Shown: positions 25,564 to 34,288, counted from the first letter of the stretch. The stretch: DNA of 38,146 nucleotides from Ferrimicrobium sp. (GCA_027365375.1 DAHXNM010000007.1:1-38146), one strand, 5' to 3'. The notes: generated from the letters alone by a model not told the origin. Made by a program: numbers and translations.

Positions 25564-25580
25564 GCTAACTGTAAGTTAGC
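25564..25580. promoter_or_regulatory. 17-bp palindrome, candidate operator of the sugar-type importer
   Basis: GCTAACTGTAAGTTAGC has perfect 7-bp arms and a 3-nt centre, 50 bp before the GTG of the importer ATPase gene. Position and symmetry fit a repressor operator. The regulator is not identified. Confidence 0.5.
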
Positions 25581-25630
25581 TGACATAGCTTGTTCTTCGT
25601 TGCTGAATGTTCGAGTGAGGTGAGGTTCTA

Positions 25631-26794
25631 GTGGCTGAGGTGAGGCTTGAAGGCGTGACCAAGATGTACGGAGAGCAGAAGGTTGTTAATGGCTTCGAGC
25701 TCTCGGTTGCAGAGGGTGAGTTCATCGTGCTACTCGGACCCTCGGGTTGTGGGAAGTCGACGACATTGCGGATGGTGGCCGGCCTCGAATCGGTGAGCTC
25801 CGGCAAAGTAGTCATCGGCGACACGGACGTGACGCAGACATCGCCCGCTACTCGAAACGTTGGCATGGTGTTCCAAAACTACGCTCTTTTCCCACACATG
25901 ACAGCCTTCGAGAATTTAGCATTTGGCCTTAGGGCAAGACGTCTGCCGAAGGCTCAAGTCAACGAGCGAGTTGCAGAGGTTGCGAGGATGCTCGAGCTAG
26001 AGAGTGTCCTACGAGTACGACCCAAAAACCTCTCTGGTGGCCAGCGCCAGCGCGTGGCATTAGGTAGGGCTCTGATCAGAAAGCCAGCAGTCTTCCTGAT
26101 GGATGAGCCATTGTCGAATCTTGATGCCAACTTACGGGACCGTGTCAGGATGGAGCTTGCCAGTCTTCATCGCCGACTCGCAATCACCACGCTATATGTG
26201 ACACATGACCAAGGCGAAGCGATGACTCTGGCTGACCGAGTGGTGGTGATGAACGCCGGTGCGATTCACCAGGTTGGTACCCCTGCTGAAATCTATGAAG
26301 AGCCAGCAGACACATTTGTCGCCCACTTTATCGGCTCGCCAGGGATGAATCTTTGGAAATTCGATATCAATGCAGGGGCTCGAGGAGTTGTTGATTCGCT
26401 GGATGTCATGGTTGACCCTGGGCTTTGGCCAGAATCCTCGCGCACGGGCACCGAGCGCGAGATCGTCGTTGGTGTGCGACCTGAGCATCTTGAGCTCGCT
26501 GAATTTGTAGAGGTGCCTGGGGTCCGTGCTGCGATGGAGGTTGAGTTGGTGGAACGTTTCGGCAGTCACCAGCTGGTACACGGGAAGCTCGTTGGAGTGG
26601 GTCACCCAATTATTGCTCGAATGCCAGCAGAGGTGGAAGTTGAGGTTGGCACCCTGCAGGTTGTGGCTGCCGATGTCAGGAGAGTCCATTTATTCTCGGG
26701 CAGTTCAGGGGAGAGGCTCGGCGGCAAGATAGCGATGGATGCGACCGAGAGCAAAATCTATGGGTCGGTCGATGAGCCTTGGGGCGGTCGATGA
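25631..26794 (+). CDS. ABC importer ATPase, UgpC/MsmK/SugC type
   Basis: A 387-residue ATPase with Walker A GPSGCGKST, Q-loop VFQNYALFPHMTAFENLAFGL, signature LSGGQRQRVALGRAL, Walker B VFLMDEPLSNLDANLRDRVR and switch His in YVTHDQGEAMTLADR, plus a C-terminal regulatory TOBE/OB region (VGVRPEHLEL). The LSNLDANLR and HLEL features are typical of ATPases serving carbohydrate or glycerol-3-phosphate importers. GTG 25631 follows GAGGTGAGG by 5 nt. The next gene overlaps its stop by ATGA. It leads a four-gene operon. Confidence 0.93.
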   Translation: MAEVRLEGVTKMYGEQKVVNGFELSVAEGEFIVLLGPSGCGKSTTLRMVAGLESVSSGKVVIGDTDVTQTSPATRNVGMVFQNYALFPHMTAFENLAFGLRARRLPKAQVNERVAEVARMLELESVLRVRPKNLSGGQRQRVALGRALIRKPAVFLMDEPLSNLDANLRDRVRMELASLHRRLAITTLYVTHDQGEAMTLADRVVVMNAGAIHQVGTPAEIYEEPADTFVAHFIGSPGMNLWKFDINAGARGVVDSLDVMVDPGLWPESSRTGTEREIVVGVRPEHLELAEFVEVPGVRAAMEVELVERFGSHQLVHGKLVGVGHPIIARMPAEVEVEVGTLQVVAADVRRVHLFSGSSGERLGGKIAMDATESKIYGSVDEPWGGR

Positions 26795-27765
26795 GTCTGA
26801 GTTTGAGGTCTCGCGGGACCAATGTGGAGGATAAGGTTCAGCCGGTTCGACGTAGCTGGTGGAGGCCTAGTCAATTCTCGGAGGCTATCTCTGCGTATGC
26901 GCTGCTAAGCCCTGCACTTGTAGTCTTTTTCCTGTTCTTTTTCGTGCCCACTGGGTTTCTCATCTATATTTCGTTCTTTCACTGGGGCATATTGAGCAGT
27001 GCCACCCAGTTTGTCGGCTTGAAGAATTTTCGCACACTATTTTCGCAGCCCTTGTTCCTGCGGTCGATAGAGACTAGTGCTTACTATACGATCGTGATGA
27101 TTCCAGCGACCGTGATGCTCGCGCTCGCGGTCGCTATGCTACTGAGGGAGGTGGTGACCGCCCGCAGGGGAGGGGTGTGGCGTGCCGCTGTGTTCTTGCC
27201 GCATGTCACTCCGGTAGTCGCTACGTCGATTATTTGGGTCTGGATCTTTAACCCTCAATTTGGGCTGGCGAATGCAGTGCTTACCTTTCTTCACCTTCCT
27301 GCTCTCAATTGGTTAGAGAGCGTTCATTGGGCACTGCCCGCTGTTATGATCGATACGCTCTGGCATTCATTGGGGCTGTATGTCATCGTGTTTCTCGCAG
27401 GACTTGCAAATATTCCTCGTGAACTTCTTGAGGTAGCTAGTCTCGAAGGTGCTAGTCGAAGGCATGTGTTCCGGCGCATTATACTCCCTCTACTCTCTCC
27501 AACTACCTTCTTCGTCGTGATCTTAGCTACCGTCAACAGCTGGCAGGCGTTCTCACAGATTTATACCATGACTGGGGGTCCCCACGGTGGAGCAGGGGGC
27601 CCTGCTTTCTCGACCACAACTGACTCGCTTCTCACCTATCAAACGGCTTTTATTTATGATCACTTTTCTCTTGCTGCAGCCATGGCTCTAATTCTTTTCC
27701 TGATTATCCTCGCTTTGACATTGATCCAAAAATGGGTCTCGAATAGACTGGTATTTTACCGATGA
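26791..27765 (+). CDS. Carbohydrate-type ABC permease (UgpA/MalF-like)
   Basis: A permease of about 324 residues with six membrane helices and the EAA loop ELLEVASLEGASRRHVFRRIILPLLSPTTF. The sequence TWNSWQ-like VNSWQAFSQIYTMTGGPHGGAG matches the UgpA/MalF class, which pairs with a UgpE/MalG partner. ATG 26791 overlaps the ATPase stop (ATGA), and the gene's own stop overlaps the next start in the same way. Confidence 0.92.
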   Translation: MSLSLRSRGTNVEDKVQPVRRSWWRPSQFSEAISAYALLSPALVVFFLFFFVPTGFLIYISFFHWGILSSATQFVGLKNFRTLFSQPLFLRSIETSAYYTIVMIPATVMLALAVAMLLREVVTARRGGVWRAAVFLPHVTPVVATSIIWVWIFNPQFGLANAVLTFLHLPALNWLESVHWALPAVMIDTLWHSLGLYVIVFLAGLANIPRELLEVASLEGASRRHVFRRIILPLLSPTTFFVVILATVNSWQAFSQIYTMTGGPHGGAGGPAFSTTTDSLLTYQTAFIYDHFSLAAAMALILFLIILALTLIQKWVSNRLVFYR

Positions 27766-28622
27766 AAACAGTGGTTAATGATAAGTCCACGAGTCAAGTG
27801 TTCCAATTCTTGACAAAAACAATCAAGTGGGTTGCCGTGACGGTGGTAGCGGTACTGTTTGCCTTTCCACTCTACTGGGTAGTGGTTACGGCGTTCAACA
27901 CCAAGAAAGGCGTCTTTTCGATTCCACCGAAGTTTACGCCTGCTTTTCACACCTCGGCCTTCCTTTACGTGCTTACCCACAGCAGTTGGCTAGGGTACAT
28001 GCTCAATACAGTCTTCATCTCTGGATCCACGGTAATATTGGTAATTATTACCTCCGCGATGGCAGGTTATGCACTTTCTGACCTTAAATTCCGTGGAGCT
28101 GGGGTTGTGTTTGCGGCGGTGCTGGCCGTAATACTTCTTCCCGCACAGGCCTTACTGATCCCTCAGTACGCTGTGGCGCTTCACCTCCACATGCTAAACA
28201 CTTATTGGATTCAAATAATCCCATTCGCGGCAAGCACATTTGGTGTGTTGCTATTTCGGCAATTCTTCAAGACGCTACCTAGGAGTTACTGGGAAGCGGC
28301 ACGATTAGAGGGGGTTGGTCACCTTCGTTATGTCTTTCGCATCGCGCTGCCGTTGGCTCGCCCAGCTGTGGTAACGGTGGCATTGCTGACCTTTATCAGC
28401 TCGTGGAATCAGTTCCAATGGCCTCTCATTATGACGACCTCCCATAGCGTACAACCAATCGAGATTGCGCTCTCTCACTATATGCAGACTTATGAGGCGA
28501 ATTGGCGAAAGTTAACGTCTGCGGTCTTGCTAGCTCTTGCCCCTATTGTTGTGGTGTTCATCGCCCTACAACGTTATATCGTCGATGGTGTTGCTGGTCG
28601 GGATTCAGGCGTGAATGCTTGA
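27762..28622 (+). CDS. Carbohydrate-type ABC permease (UgpE/MalG-like)
   Basis: A 286-residue, six-helix permease with the EAA loop YWEAARLEGVGHLRYVFRIALPLARPAVVTVALLTFISSWNQFQWPL, diagnostic of the UgpE/MalG class. The ATG overlaps the stop of the first permease (ATGA). Its last codons and stop lie in the first copy of a 39-bp tandem repeat, so the C-terminus (VAGRDSGVNA) has been copied beyond the gene. Confidence 0.92.
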   Translation: MKTVVNDKSTSQVFQFLTKTIKWVAVTVVAVLFAFPLYWVVVTAFNTKKGVFSIPPKFTPAFHTSAFLYVLTHSSWLGYMLNTVFISGSTVILVIITSAMAGYALSDLKFRGAGVVFAAVLAVILLPAQALLIPQYAVALHLHMLNTYWIQIIPFAASTFGVLLFRQFFKTLPRSYWEAARLEGVGHLRYVFRIALPLARPAVVTVALLTFISSWNQFQWPLIMTTSHSVQPIEIALSHYMQTYEANWRKLTSAVLLALAPIVVVFIALQRYIVDGVAGRDSGVNA

Positions 28623-28666
28623 TCTCTTGGTGTTGCTGGTCGGGATTCAGGCGTGAATGCTTGATC
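28586..28666 (+). repeat. 39-bp direct repeat with 3-bp spacer (42-bp tandem duplication)
   Basis: The sequence beginning TGGTGTTGCTGGTCGGGA occurs at 28586-28624 and, base for base, at 28628-28666, separated by TCT. The first copy contains the end and stop codon of the UgpE-like permease; the second is non-coding and lies before the binding-protein gene. Unit length 42 is a multiple of three. Likely a recent replication-slippage product. Confidence 0.95.
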
Positions 28667-28701
28667 GTAGTTTGTAAAAATCTTTATAGAAGGGTTTGGT
28701 T

Positions 28702-30015
28702 ATGACAGTTTCCAAAAAGAAAAATAGAGGGTTTAGTCTCGTTGCCATTGCTCTTGGTTCGTCAGCGGTCCTCGCGGCCTGTGGTTCATCAAGCTCAGCG
28801 AGCACGGGTTCTACGACCTCCGCTAAGAAATCTGCTCCTGTGACAGTGACGCTATGGGAGTCGCATAATGGCGGTCCAGTTGGCAACGAAATGACGGCTC
28901 TACAAAATAGTTTCAACGCAACGCATGCGAGCGTTAAAGTAAATATTGTAGTTACCAAGGCATCGAGTAAATTGCTTGCGGCTATTGCCGCGGGTGATCC
29001 TCCAACTCTTGCAGAGATTAGCCATTATGATGGTAAGTATGTGAAGTCGGGGGCGCTGGTTTCGTGGAATAAGTATATAGCAAAATCTTCTGTAGTTACG
29101 CAGACAAATGTGGTACCGCCAGTCTGGCGCAATGGCGAGGTTGGGTCAATCCACTATAGGTTGCAGGCTGGCGTGAAAGTGTCCGAGGTCTTTTATAATC
29201 AGTCGCTTTTTTCAAAGGCTGGCATATCTAGTGTTCCTCTGACTGACGCGCAGATGGCTGCAGATGCTGCCAAGTTAAAGGCTATAGGGGTGATTCCGCT
29301 CGGTTGGAAGGATTCTTCGGCTCATATCCTACCTACTTTTCTGAGCAATGGTGGTTCGATGTTAAAGGGTTCGAATGCGGTCGGCCATAGTGTCGCATTC
29401 GACAACGCTGCTGGTACTGCGACATTTTCGTACTTCCATCACCTGTACTCAGCCGGTGAAATGCAGTTTCATCATGGAACAACTTTGCGTCAGGATTTTG
29501 CTTCCGGCAAGATAGGAATGATCGACGGTACTTCAGCTGGGTATGCTAAGGTGCTGGCTGCTGTTGGCGGCGCGTTCAAGGTCGGGGCGTTCGTAGAGCC
29601 ATCCGGTTCTACTGGCATCCATTATAATTTGGCACAGGGTCTTGGGTTCGTGTTGCCAAAGGCTGATACCACTGCTCAGCGTAACGCTGCTTGGACCTTC
29701 GTTCAGTGGTTCTTGGGAGCTAAGCAGCAAGCGGCTTGGGCCGAAGCGACTGGTTTTGCGCCCGAAACGAAGGCTGGCGTTTCCGATATTCCTGCGAGTT
29801 TCCTAGCGACGCATCCAGGTTTGAAGGCGTCAATAGCTGCAGTGGAGTCGCCATACACGTTCCCACGGCCAGTGTCCGACTCGTATAACGAAGTTCAGGC
29901 CTCCCTTGATACGGAGTTCTTCAACGCTGTGACGGGTAAACAGTCGATTTCGTCTGCTTTATCGACGCTTCAATCGCAAGGGAACTCCTATATGAGTGGT
30001 GCGAGCGAGTTGTAG
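28702..30015 (+). CDS. Substrate-binding lipoprotein, UgpB/MalE-like
   Basis: A 437-residue lipoprotein with a signal sequence ending in the lipobox VLAACGSS and a Ser/Thr-rich linker. The mature part begins VTVTLWESHNGGPVGNEMTALQNSFNATHASVKVNIVV, as in UgpB-type binding proteins, with ASGKIGMIDGTSAGYA and the C-terminal AAWTFVQWFLGAKQQAAWAEATGFAP. It is the fourth gene of the importer operon, placed last, 79 bp after the permease and behind the tandem repeat. AAGGG before ATG 28702 sets the start. Glycerol-3-phosphate or an oligosaccharide is plausible; the exact ligand is unknown. Confidence 0.9.
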   Translation: MTVSKKKNRGFSLVAIALGSSAVLAACGSSSSASTGSTTSAKKSAPVTVTLWESHNGGPVGNEMTALQNSFNATHASVKVNIVVTKASSKLLAAIAAGDPPTLAEISHYDGKYVKSGALVSWNKYIAKSSVVTQTNVVPPVWRNGEVGSIHYRLQAGVKVSEVFYNQSLFSKAGISSVPLTDAQMAADAAKLKAIGVIPLGWKDSSAHILPTFLSNGGSMLKGSNAVGHSVAFDNAAGTATFSYFHHLYSAGEMQFHHGTTLRQDFASGKIGMIDGTSAGYAKVLAAVGGAFKVGAFVEPSGSTGIHYNLAQGLGFVLPKADTTAQRNAAWTFVQWFLGAKQQAAWAEATGFAPETKAGVSDIPASFLATHPGLKASIAAVESPYTFPRPVSDSYNEVQASLDTEFFNAVTGKQSISSALSTLQSQGNSYMSGASEL

Positions 30016-30029
30016 GCGTTCTAGAGGAT

Positions 30030-30065
30030 TGCAGGTAGTCGTGGTGGATGCTGAGGCTACCTGCA
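30030..30065. promoter_or_regulatory. Inverted repeat between the binding protein and the two-component system
   Basis: Perfect 9-bp arms TGCAGGTAG / CTACCTGCA with an 18-nt loop, 15 nt after the lipoprotein stop and 36 nt before the response-regulator start. There is no T run, so an attenuating stem-loop or a dyad operator for the regulator is more likely than a simple terminator. Confidence 0.5.
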
Positions 30066-30101
30066 TAGGATTGCCCAGATTGAGTCAGGCGAGGTAGACG
30101 A

Positions 30102-30863
30102 GTGGTTGAGCTTGGAGATTCTTTCGATGCGCCGCTAGAACTGGTGCGCTGGTTTCGCACGACTCGACCAAGTATTTTGGTTGTAGAGGATGATGCTGTT
30201 TTTAGGCAGGCGCTGAGTAGCTATTTGTGGAATGCGGGCATTATCGTTTCCGAGGTCAGAGATGGAAATGAGGCGATCGATATAGCTCTCGATCCTCGGG
30301 TGTCCTTCGATGCGATTATACTCGATCTGCTGCTCCCGCTTCGTGATGGTAGCGAGGTGGTAGAGATGATTCGTTCGGCTGGTGTGCTAACGCCTGTTCT
30401 CATCCTGAGCGCCCTTGGTCAGCCACAGGATCGGGTTGCTGGCCTGAGTGTGGGTGCTGACGACTATCTAGGGAAGCCGGTGCATTTCGTTGAGCTTCTT
30501 TTGAGGCTAGCCAAGCTCATACAGCGAAGAGACGACTCAGCGGTTGCGCTGAGCCGCCTAAGGTGTGGGCGAATCCTGATCGGCGTAGAGACCAGGCAGG
30601 TTTGGGTTGGGGAGGATGAGGTTTTTCTCAGTCCTACCGAGTTTGATATCCTTCGATACTTGGTAATGCGGTCGGGGCTCGTGTTGACCAGGGAGACTAT
30701 TCGCTCTGTGATCTGGCCCGAGGTTGATACCATAGCTCCTAATCTCATCGATTCTCATATCGCACATCTCCGGCGTAAACTCGATGGTTTAGAGACTGGC
30801 GCCTACATCCAGACGGTCCATGGTGTTGGCTATCGTCTGCAGGTAGATGTGGATGTCCATTAA
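30102..30863 (+). CDS. OmpR/PhoB-family response regulator
   Basis: A 253-residue regulator with a receiver domain (acidic pocket D30-D31, phosphoacceptor D75 in IILDLLLP, S103, K125 in YLGKPV) and a winged-helix DNA-binding domain (FLSPTEFDILRYLVMRSGLVLTRETIRSVIWP ... IDSHIAHLRRKLD ... VHGVGYRLQ). An N-terminal extension of about 22 residues precedes the receiver, unusual for the family; GTG 30102 has GAGG 7 nt upstream, which supports it. It overlaps the histidine-kinase gene by 17 bp and so forms a pair. Target genes unknown; the adjacent importer is the obvious candidate. Confidence 0.92.
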   Translation: MVELGDSFDAPLELVRWFRTTRPSILVVEDDAVFRQALSSYLWNAGIIVSEVRDGNEAIDIALDPRVSFDAIILDLLLPLRDGSEVVEMIRSAGVLTPVLILSALGQPQDRVAGLSVGADDYLGKPVHFVELLLRLAKLIQRRDDSAVALSRLRCGRILIGVETRQVWVGEDEVFLSPTEFDILRYLVMRSGLVLTRETIRSVIWPEVDTIAPNLIDSHIAHLRRKLDGLETGAYIQTVHGVGYRLQVDVDVH

Positions 30864-32226
30864 GTGGCGGTTGGCGATCATCGTCGGTGTTATTGCTGTG
30901 TTGTTGGTTGTTTTTAGCGCAATTGTGCTTCAGTGGCGAATTACGGCTGGTATCACCGCGACCACCGAGGATGCGCTGCACTCCACCGGTCGGCGGATTG
31001 CAAATGACCTTGCATCCGGTCGGCTGATGCTTCACCCCGGGAGGTTGGTGAGGGTGGCGGCCGATTCGGAGTTAGTTCAAGTCGCTACCGATAGCGGTCG
31101 TCTACTGTATACGACTGAGGCAGCGGGCAAGAGTTTGTTGCTGGCTAAGCGTTCGTTGTTAACGGTTCGATCTGGATCATTTATATCGGCACCAACCAGT
31201 ACCGGGCTGCGGAGATTGATCTTTGTTAGCGCTAGCGGTGGTCCATCGGAGAGGTTCATTATCGTGGCTAGCAACGAAGATGAGCTCAGCAATGCGTTGA
31301 GCCAGCTATGGCTGGTGGTTGCCTTCGGTGGGCCAGTCGTGGTCGGCCTCTCGGTGGTCGGCGCTTGGATATTAGCGCAGATTGCTTTGCGTCCAGTGGC
31401 CCGGCTTAGCCTCGAAGCTGAGACATTGTCGGTCGGCAGGCTGAGCCAACGGTTGGAGGTTCCCACAACCAACGATGAATTAGCTACGTTAGCGGAGATG
31501 TTGAACCGGCTTCTTGATCGCCTTCAAGCGCTCATGGAGAGTCAACATTGGTTTATCCAATCGGCGAGCCATGAGTTGCGAACGCCTCTGGCGACTATCT
31601 CTGCTGAGCTGCAGTTGGCTGTACTCCATTCGACTGATCCAATTGCGTTAGCTCAGGCGCTGCAGTCTGCCGAGGTAGCGGTTGATCAGCTGGCCGCTTT
31701 AAGTGACGACCTCTTGCTGCTCGCGCAAGGTCAAGCGGGATCGCTCACGCTCGGGTTCCAGGAGGTAGATCTCGAGCGGTTGACCGCGGCGGCCCTCGCT
31801 GCTGCGAACGATCGCTCCGGGGATGCTAGCCTTTCTTTTGTTCTTGACTGTCCTGTGGCGATATCGGTGGTTGCTGATCCGATCAGAGTGCGACAGATAC
31901 TCGATAATTTACTAGAGAATTGTCTTCGTTATGCGAACCCAGGAATGGTGACGCTCTCGGTGGGTATAGAAGGAGCCTGGGTGGTGATCGCGATACAGGA
32001 TGAGGGTCAGGGCTTTCCGGAGGAGCTGCTCGATGCGGCCTTCGAGCGCTTTAGTCGTGGCGTTCCAAGCAGATCGCGCGAGACTGGAGGAGCTGGTTTG
32101 GGCCTCAGCATTGTCAGGTTACTTACTGAATTGCATCATGGTTCTGTTCAGGTGGCAAACGTCGCCGGAGGTGCTCGTGTTAGCGTGCGGCTACCGTTGT
32201 CCGGTGTGGTTAGCGCGAATTACTAG
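30847..32226 (+). CDS. Membrane sensor histidine kinase, partner of the upstream regulator
   Basis: A 459-residue kinase with two membrane helices (about 8-28 and 157-177) enclosing a 130-residue external sensor region, then a HAMP linker (RPVARLSLEAETLSVGRLSQRLEV), a HisKA domain with His242 in SASHELRTPLA, and HATPase motifs N (DNLLENCLRYA), G1 (DEGQGFPEE), F (FERFSRG) and G2 (GGAGLGLSIV). The start ATG lies inside the regulator gene. The sensor region is not recognised, so the stimulus is unknown. Confidence 0.93.
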   Translation: MWMSIKWRLAIIVGVIAVLLVVFSAIVLQWRITAGITATTEDALHSTGRRIANDLASGRLMLHPGRLVRVAADSELVQVATDSGRLLYTTEAAGKSLLLAKRSLLTVRSGSFISAPTSTGLRRLIFVSASGGPSERFIIVASNEDELSNALSQLWLVVAFGGPVVVGLSVVGAWILAQIALRPVARLSLEAETLSVGRLSQRLEVPTTNDELATLAEMLNRLLDRLQALMESQHWFIQSASHELRTPLATISAELQLAVLHSTDPIALAQALQSAEVAVDQLAALSDDLLLLAQGQAGSLTLGFQEVDLERLTAAALAAANDRSGDASLSFVLDCPVAISVVADPIRVRQILDNLLENCLRYANPGMVTLSVGIEGAWVVIAIQDEGQGFPEELLDAAFERFSRGVPSRSRETGGAGLGLSIVRLLTELHHGSVQVANVAGGARVSVRLPLSGVVSANY

Positions 32227-32301
32227 CAGTAGTGGATATTTCTGTGGGATACAGAGATGCGGGAGCGGTGATATGAAGTTTTTAGTGAGCAAGGAGATGA
32301 G

Positions 32302-34095
32302 TTGTTGAACTCGAATGGTCTGAAAATATTAGTGCCGATCAAACAGGTTCCAAGGACCGAGGAGATTGCCCTAGATGAGTCCGGCAGGTTGATTCGCCAC
32401 GGAGTGGATCTTGAGATCAATGCCTTCTGTCGCCGCGCGATTGCGAAGTCGGTCGAGTTGGCGCGAGAGCATGGAGGTACGGTGACTGCGGTCACCATGG
32501 GGCCGCCGGCGGCGCAAGCCGCCTTACGTGAAGCTATTGCGGCCGGCGTGGATGAGGGTTATCTGTTGTCGGATCCAGGTCTTGCGGGTTCAGACACACT
32601 GGTAACCGCACAAGTTTTGGCTCGTTTCGTCGCCGAGTTTGGGCCGTTCTCTATGATTATGTTAGGTAGATTTTCCATCGATGCTGGTACCGGTCAGGTT
32701 GGACCACAACTAGCCGAACTGCTTGGTCTACCCTACGCTGGCGCGGCCAACTCTATCGAGTTCGAGGACGAATTTGTCGCGTTGCACTGTGAACTCGACT
32801 CGGGCACTCGCGAATTGGTGGTTCAGCTCCCGGCTGTGATAGCTGTAGCTGAACGACTCTGTTCCCCCTCAAAGCCGTCACCTGAATCGATAGCGAGTGT
32901 CGGCATCGATCAAGTGAAGGTACTCGACGCGGATAGGCTAGGGATCGATTTTCCGATCGGGATTGATGGATCACCGACGTTTGTGCGAGGTATGACTCGG
33001 GTGCAACAGGCTCGTAGTGGGCTAAGTTGGCCTGGTCCGCTCGAGGAACAGATAGCAAAGTTGTCGTTGTTCTTGGAGGGACGTGATCTCGCTGGTGGGA
33101 ATGAGCCGTGCTCTCGCAGCATGGATAGTTCCCTCTCCCTCTCCTCGATCGTGGTGGTCTGTGATCACGAGCAACGGGCTGCAACAGAAGAGTTGATTGC
33201 GTTTGCTAAAACGCTTGGTGCACCAGGGCAGTCAAGAGTCACGCTGATCGGATTCGATGACGGACAGGGTGCCTTTTCGGGTGGTGACTTTAGCATCGAA
33301 TTGCGAGGGAGCAAGCATGAGGCTGACGTAGCGGCTGTCCTTGCGGAGTGGATAAGCGACAATCCTCCGGAGCTCATTATCGCTCCCGCTACTGGTTTTG
33401 GACGTGAAGTGGCCGCTAGGTTGGCTGCGGCACTTCGGGTTGGCCTCATTGGTGACGCACTGGAACTCGAGATAGTAGATGGTGGTAAAGTCGTTGCCTA
33501 TAAACCAGTTGGTTCTGAGCTAACGATGGCTGCAATATCTACGCGTTCAGCGGTTCAGATAGTCACTATGAAGCCTGGTAGGGTGACGAGGGCTGCCGAT
33601 GCGTCGCAGTTTTTATCCGTACCCTCTGATCAGGTGGTTACTGTTCCTCGACGAGCTAATATCGAGACTATTTCTCGGAATATTACAGAGGATGTTCGTG
33701 AGCTAGATGAAGCAAGACTCGTCATAGGCGTTGGCCTTGGTGTCGATCCTAACGACTACCCATTTCTGTATGAACAGGCTGCGCGTATCGGTGCCTCTGT
33801 AGCTTGCACCCGCAAGGTGGCGGATCGCGGTTGGATGCCTAGGTCTCGCCAGATCGGAGTGACTGGTAGGTCGATCGCTCCTGCTCTATACCTCGCCGTG
33901 GGCACTAGGGGAAGCTTCAATCATCTTGTTGGAGTCAATGGTGCTGGAACCATCTTGGGAATCAACAATGACCCTGCGGCTGTCTTAACTGCGGCTACAG
34001 ATGCTGTCGTTGTGTCCGACTGGAAAATTGCGCTTCCACGTATAGTCGAGCTCGTAGCTGGGTTCGTGGGTCTTGGAGTGGTTAGCTCTAGCTGA
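32302..34095 (+). CDS. Fused electron-transfer flavoprotein, EtfB-EtfA in one chain
   Basis: A 597-residue fusion. Residues 1 to about 260 are EtfB-like (LKILVPIKQVPRTEE, then DAGTGQVGPQLAELLGLPYAG). From about 280 on is EtfA-like, ending with the FAD-binding region GVTGRSIAPALYLAVGTRG, FNHLVGVNGAGTILGINNDP and DAVVVSDW. ETF carries electrons from acyl-CoA and other dehydrogenases to the quinone pool. In EtfB the usual NPFDEIALEEALRL is changed to INAFCRRAIAKSVELA, so nucleotide binding in that half may differ. TTG 32302 or 32305 follows AAGGAG by 5-8 nt. No dehydrogenase or ETF-quinone oxidoreductase gene is adjacent; the partner is unknown. Confidence 0.9.
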   Translation: MLNSNGLKILVPIKQVPRTEEIALDESGRLIRHGVDLEINAFCRRAIAKSVELAREHGGTVTAVTMGPPAAQAALREAIAAGVDEGYLLSDPGLAGSDTLVTAQVLARFVAEFGPFSMIMLGRFSIDAGTGQVGPQLAELLGLPYAGAANSIEFEDEFVALHCELDSGTRELVVQLPAVIAVAERLCSPSKPSPESIASVGIDQVKVLDADRLGIDFPIGIDGSPTFVRGMTRVQQARSGLSWPGPLEEQIAKLSLFLEGRDLAGGNEPCSRSMDSSLSLSSIVVVCDHEQRAATEELIAFAKTLGAPGQSRVTLIGFDDGQGAFSGGDFSIELRGSKHEADVAAVLAEWISDNPPELIIAPATGFGREVAARLAAALRVGLIGDALELEIVDGGKVVAYKPVGSELTMAAISTRSAVQIVTMKPGRVTRAADASQFLSVPSDQVVTVPRRANIETISRNITEDVRELDEARLVIGVGLGVDPNDYPFLYEQAARIGASVACTRKVADRGWMPRSRQIGVTGRSIAPALYLAVGTRGSFNHLVGVNGAGTILGINNDPAAVLTAATDAVVVSDWKIALPRIVELVAGFVGLGVVSSS

Positions 34096-34246
34096 TTTAC
34101 CCAGAGTGTGAGAGGTTCAACGAAACTACTTGCCCGCTTTCCAAGTCGAGGATTTTCAACGCGTTCGCCATCTTTTTTGTAGAATCAAAGATATCCGATC
34201 AGGCAACTACCTTCCTTGCTGGTGGGCAGGTTTTAAGGTCTTCAGC

Positions 34247-34288
34247 CCAGTGATGTGATCACTGGAGCCTGCTCGCCGCATGGTGCGG
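34247..34288. terminator. Paired dyads in a convergent intergenic region
   Basis: CCAGTGATGTGATCACTGG (34247-34265) is a perfect dyad with 8-bp arms around GTG, and CCGCA-TGG-TGCGG (34276-34288) follows it. They lie between the stops of the ETF gene (plus) and the HD gene (minus), the expected place for a bidirectional terminator, but no T run accompanies them. The TGTGATCAC core also resembles part of a CRP-type site. Confidence 0.4.

Larger units (their letters stand above)
25151..25630. other. Divergent intergenic region between the ChrB-N cassette and the sugar-type importer
   Basis: No gene is supported in these 480 bp; a 74-codon plus-strand frame (25344-25568) lacks features. It holds two inverted repeats listed separately (25261-25280 and 25564-25580) and a near-palindrome GGAGACGGTCTCC around 25485-25497. 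Both flanking operons must have their promoters here. Confidence 0.5.

Noticed and set aside
25344..25568. 74-codon plus-strand ORF in the divergent intergenic region
   Set aside because: No domain or ribosome site, and its end overlaps the candidate operator at 25564-25580.
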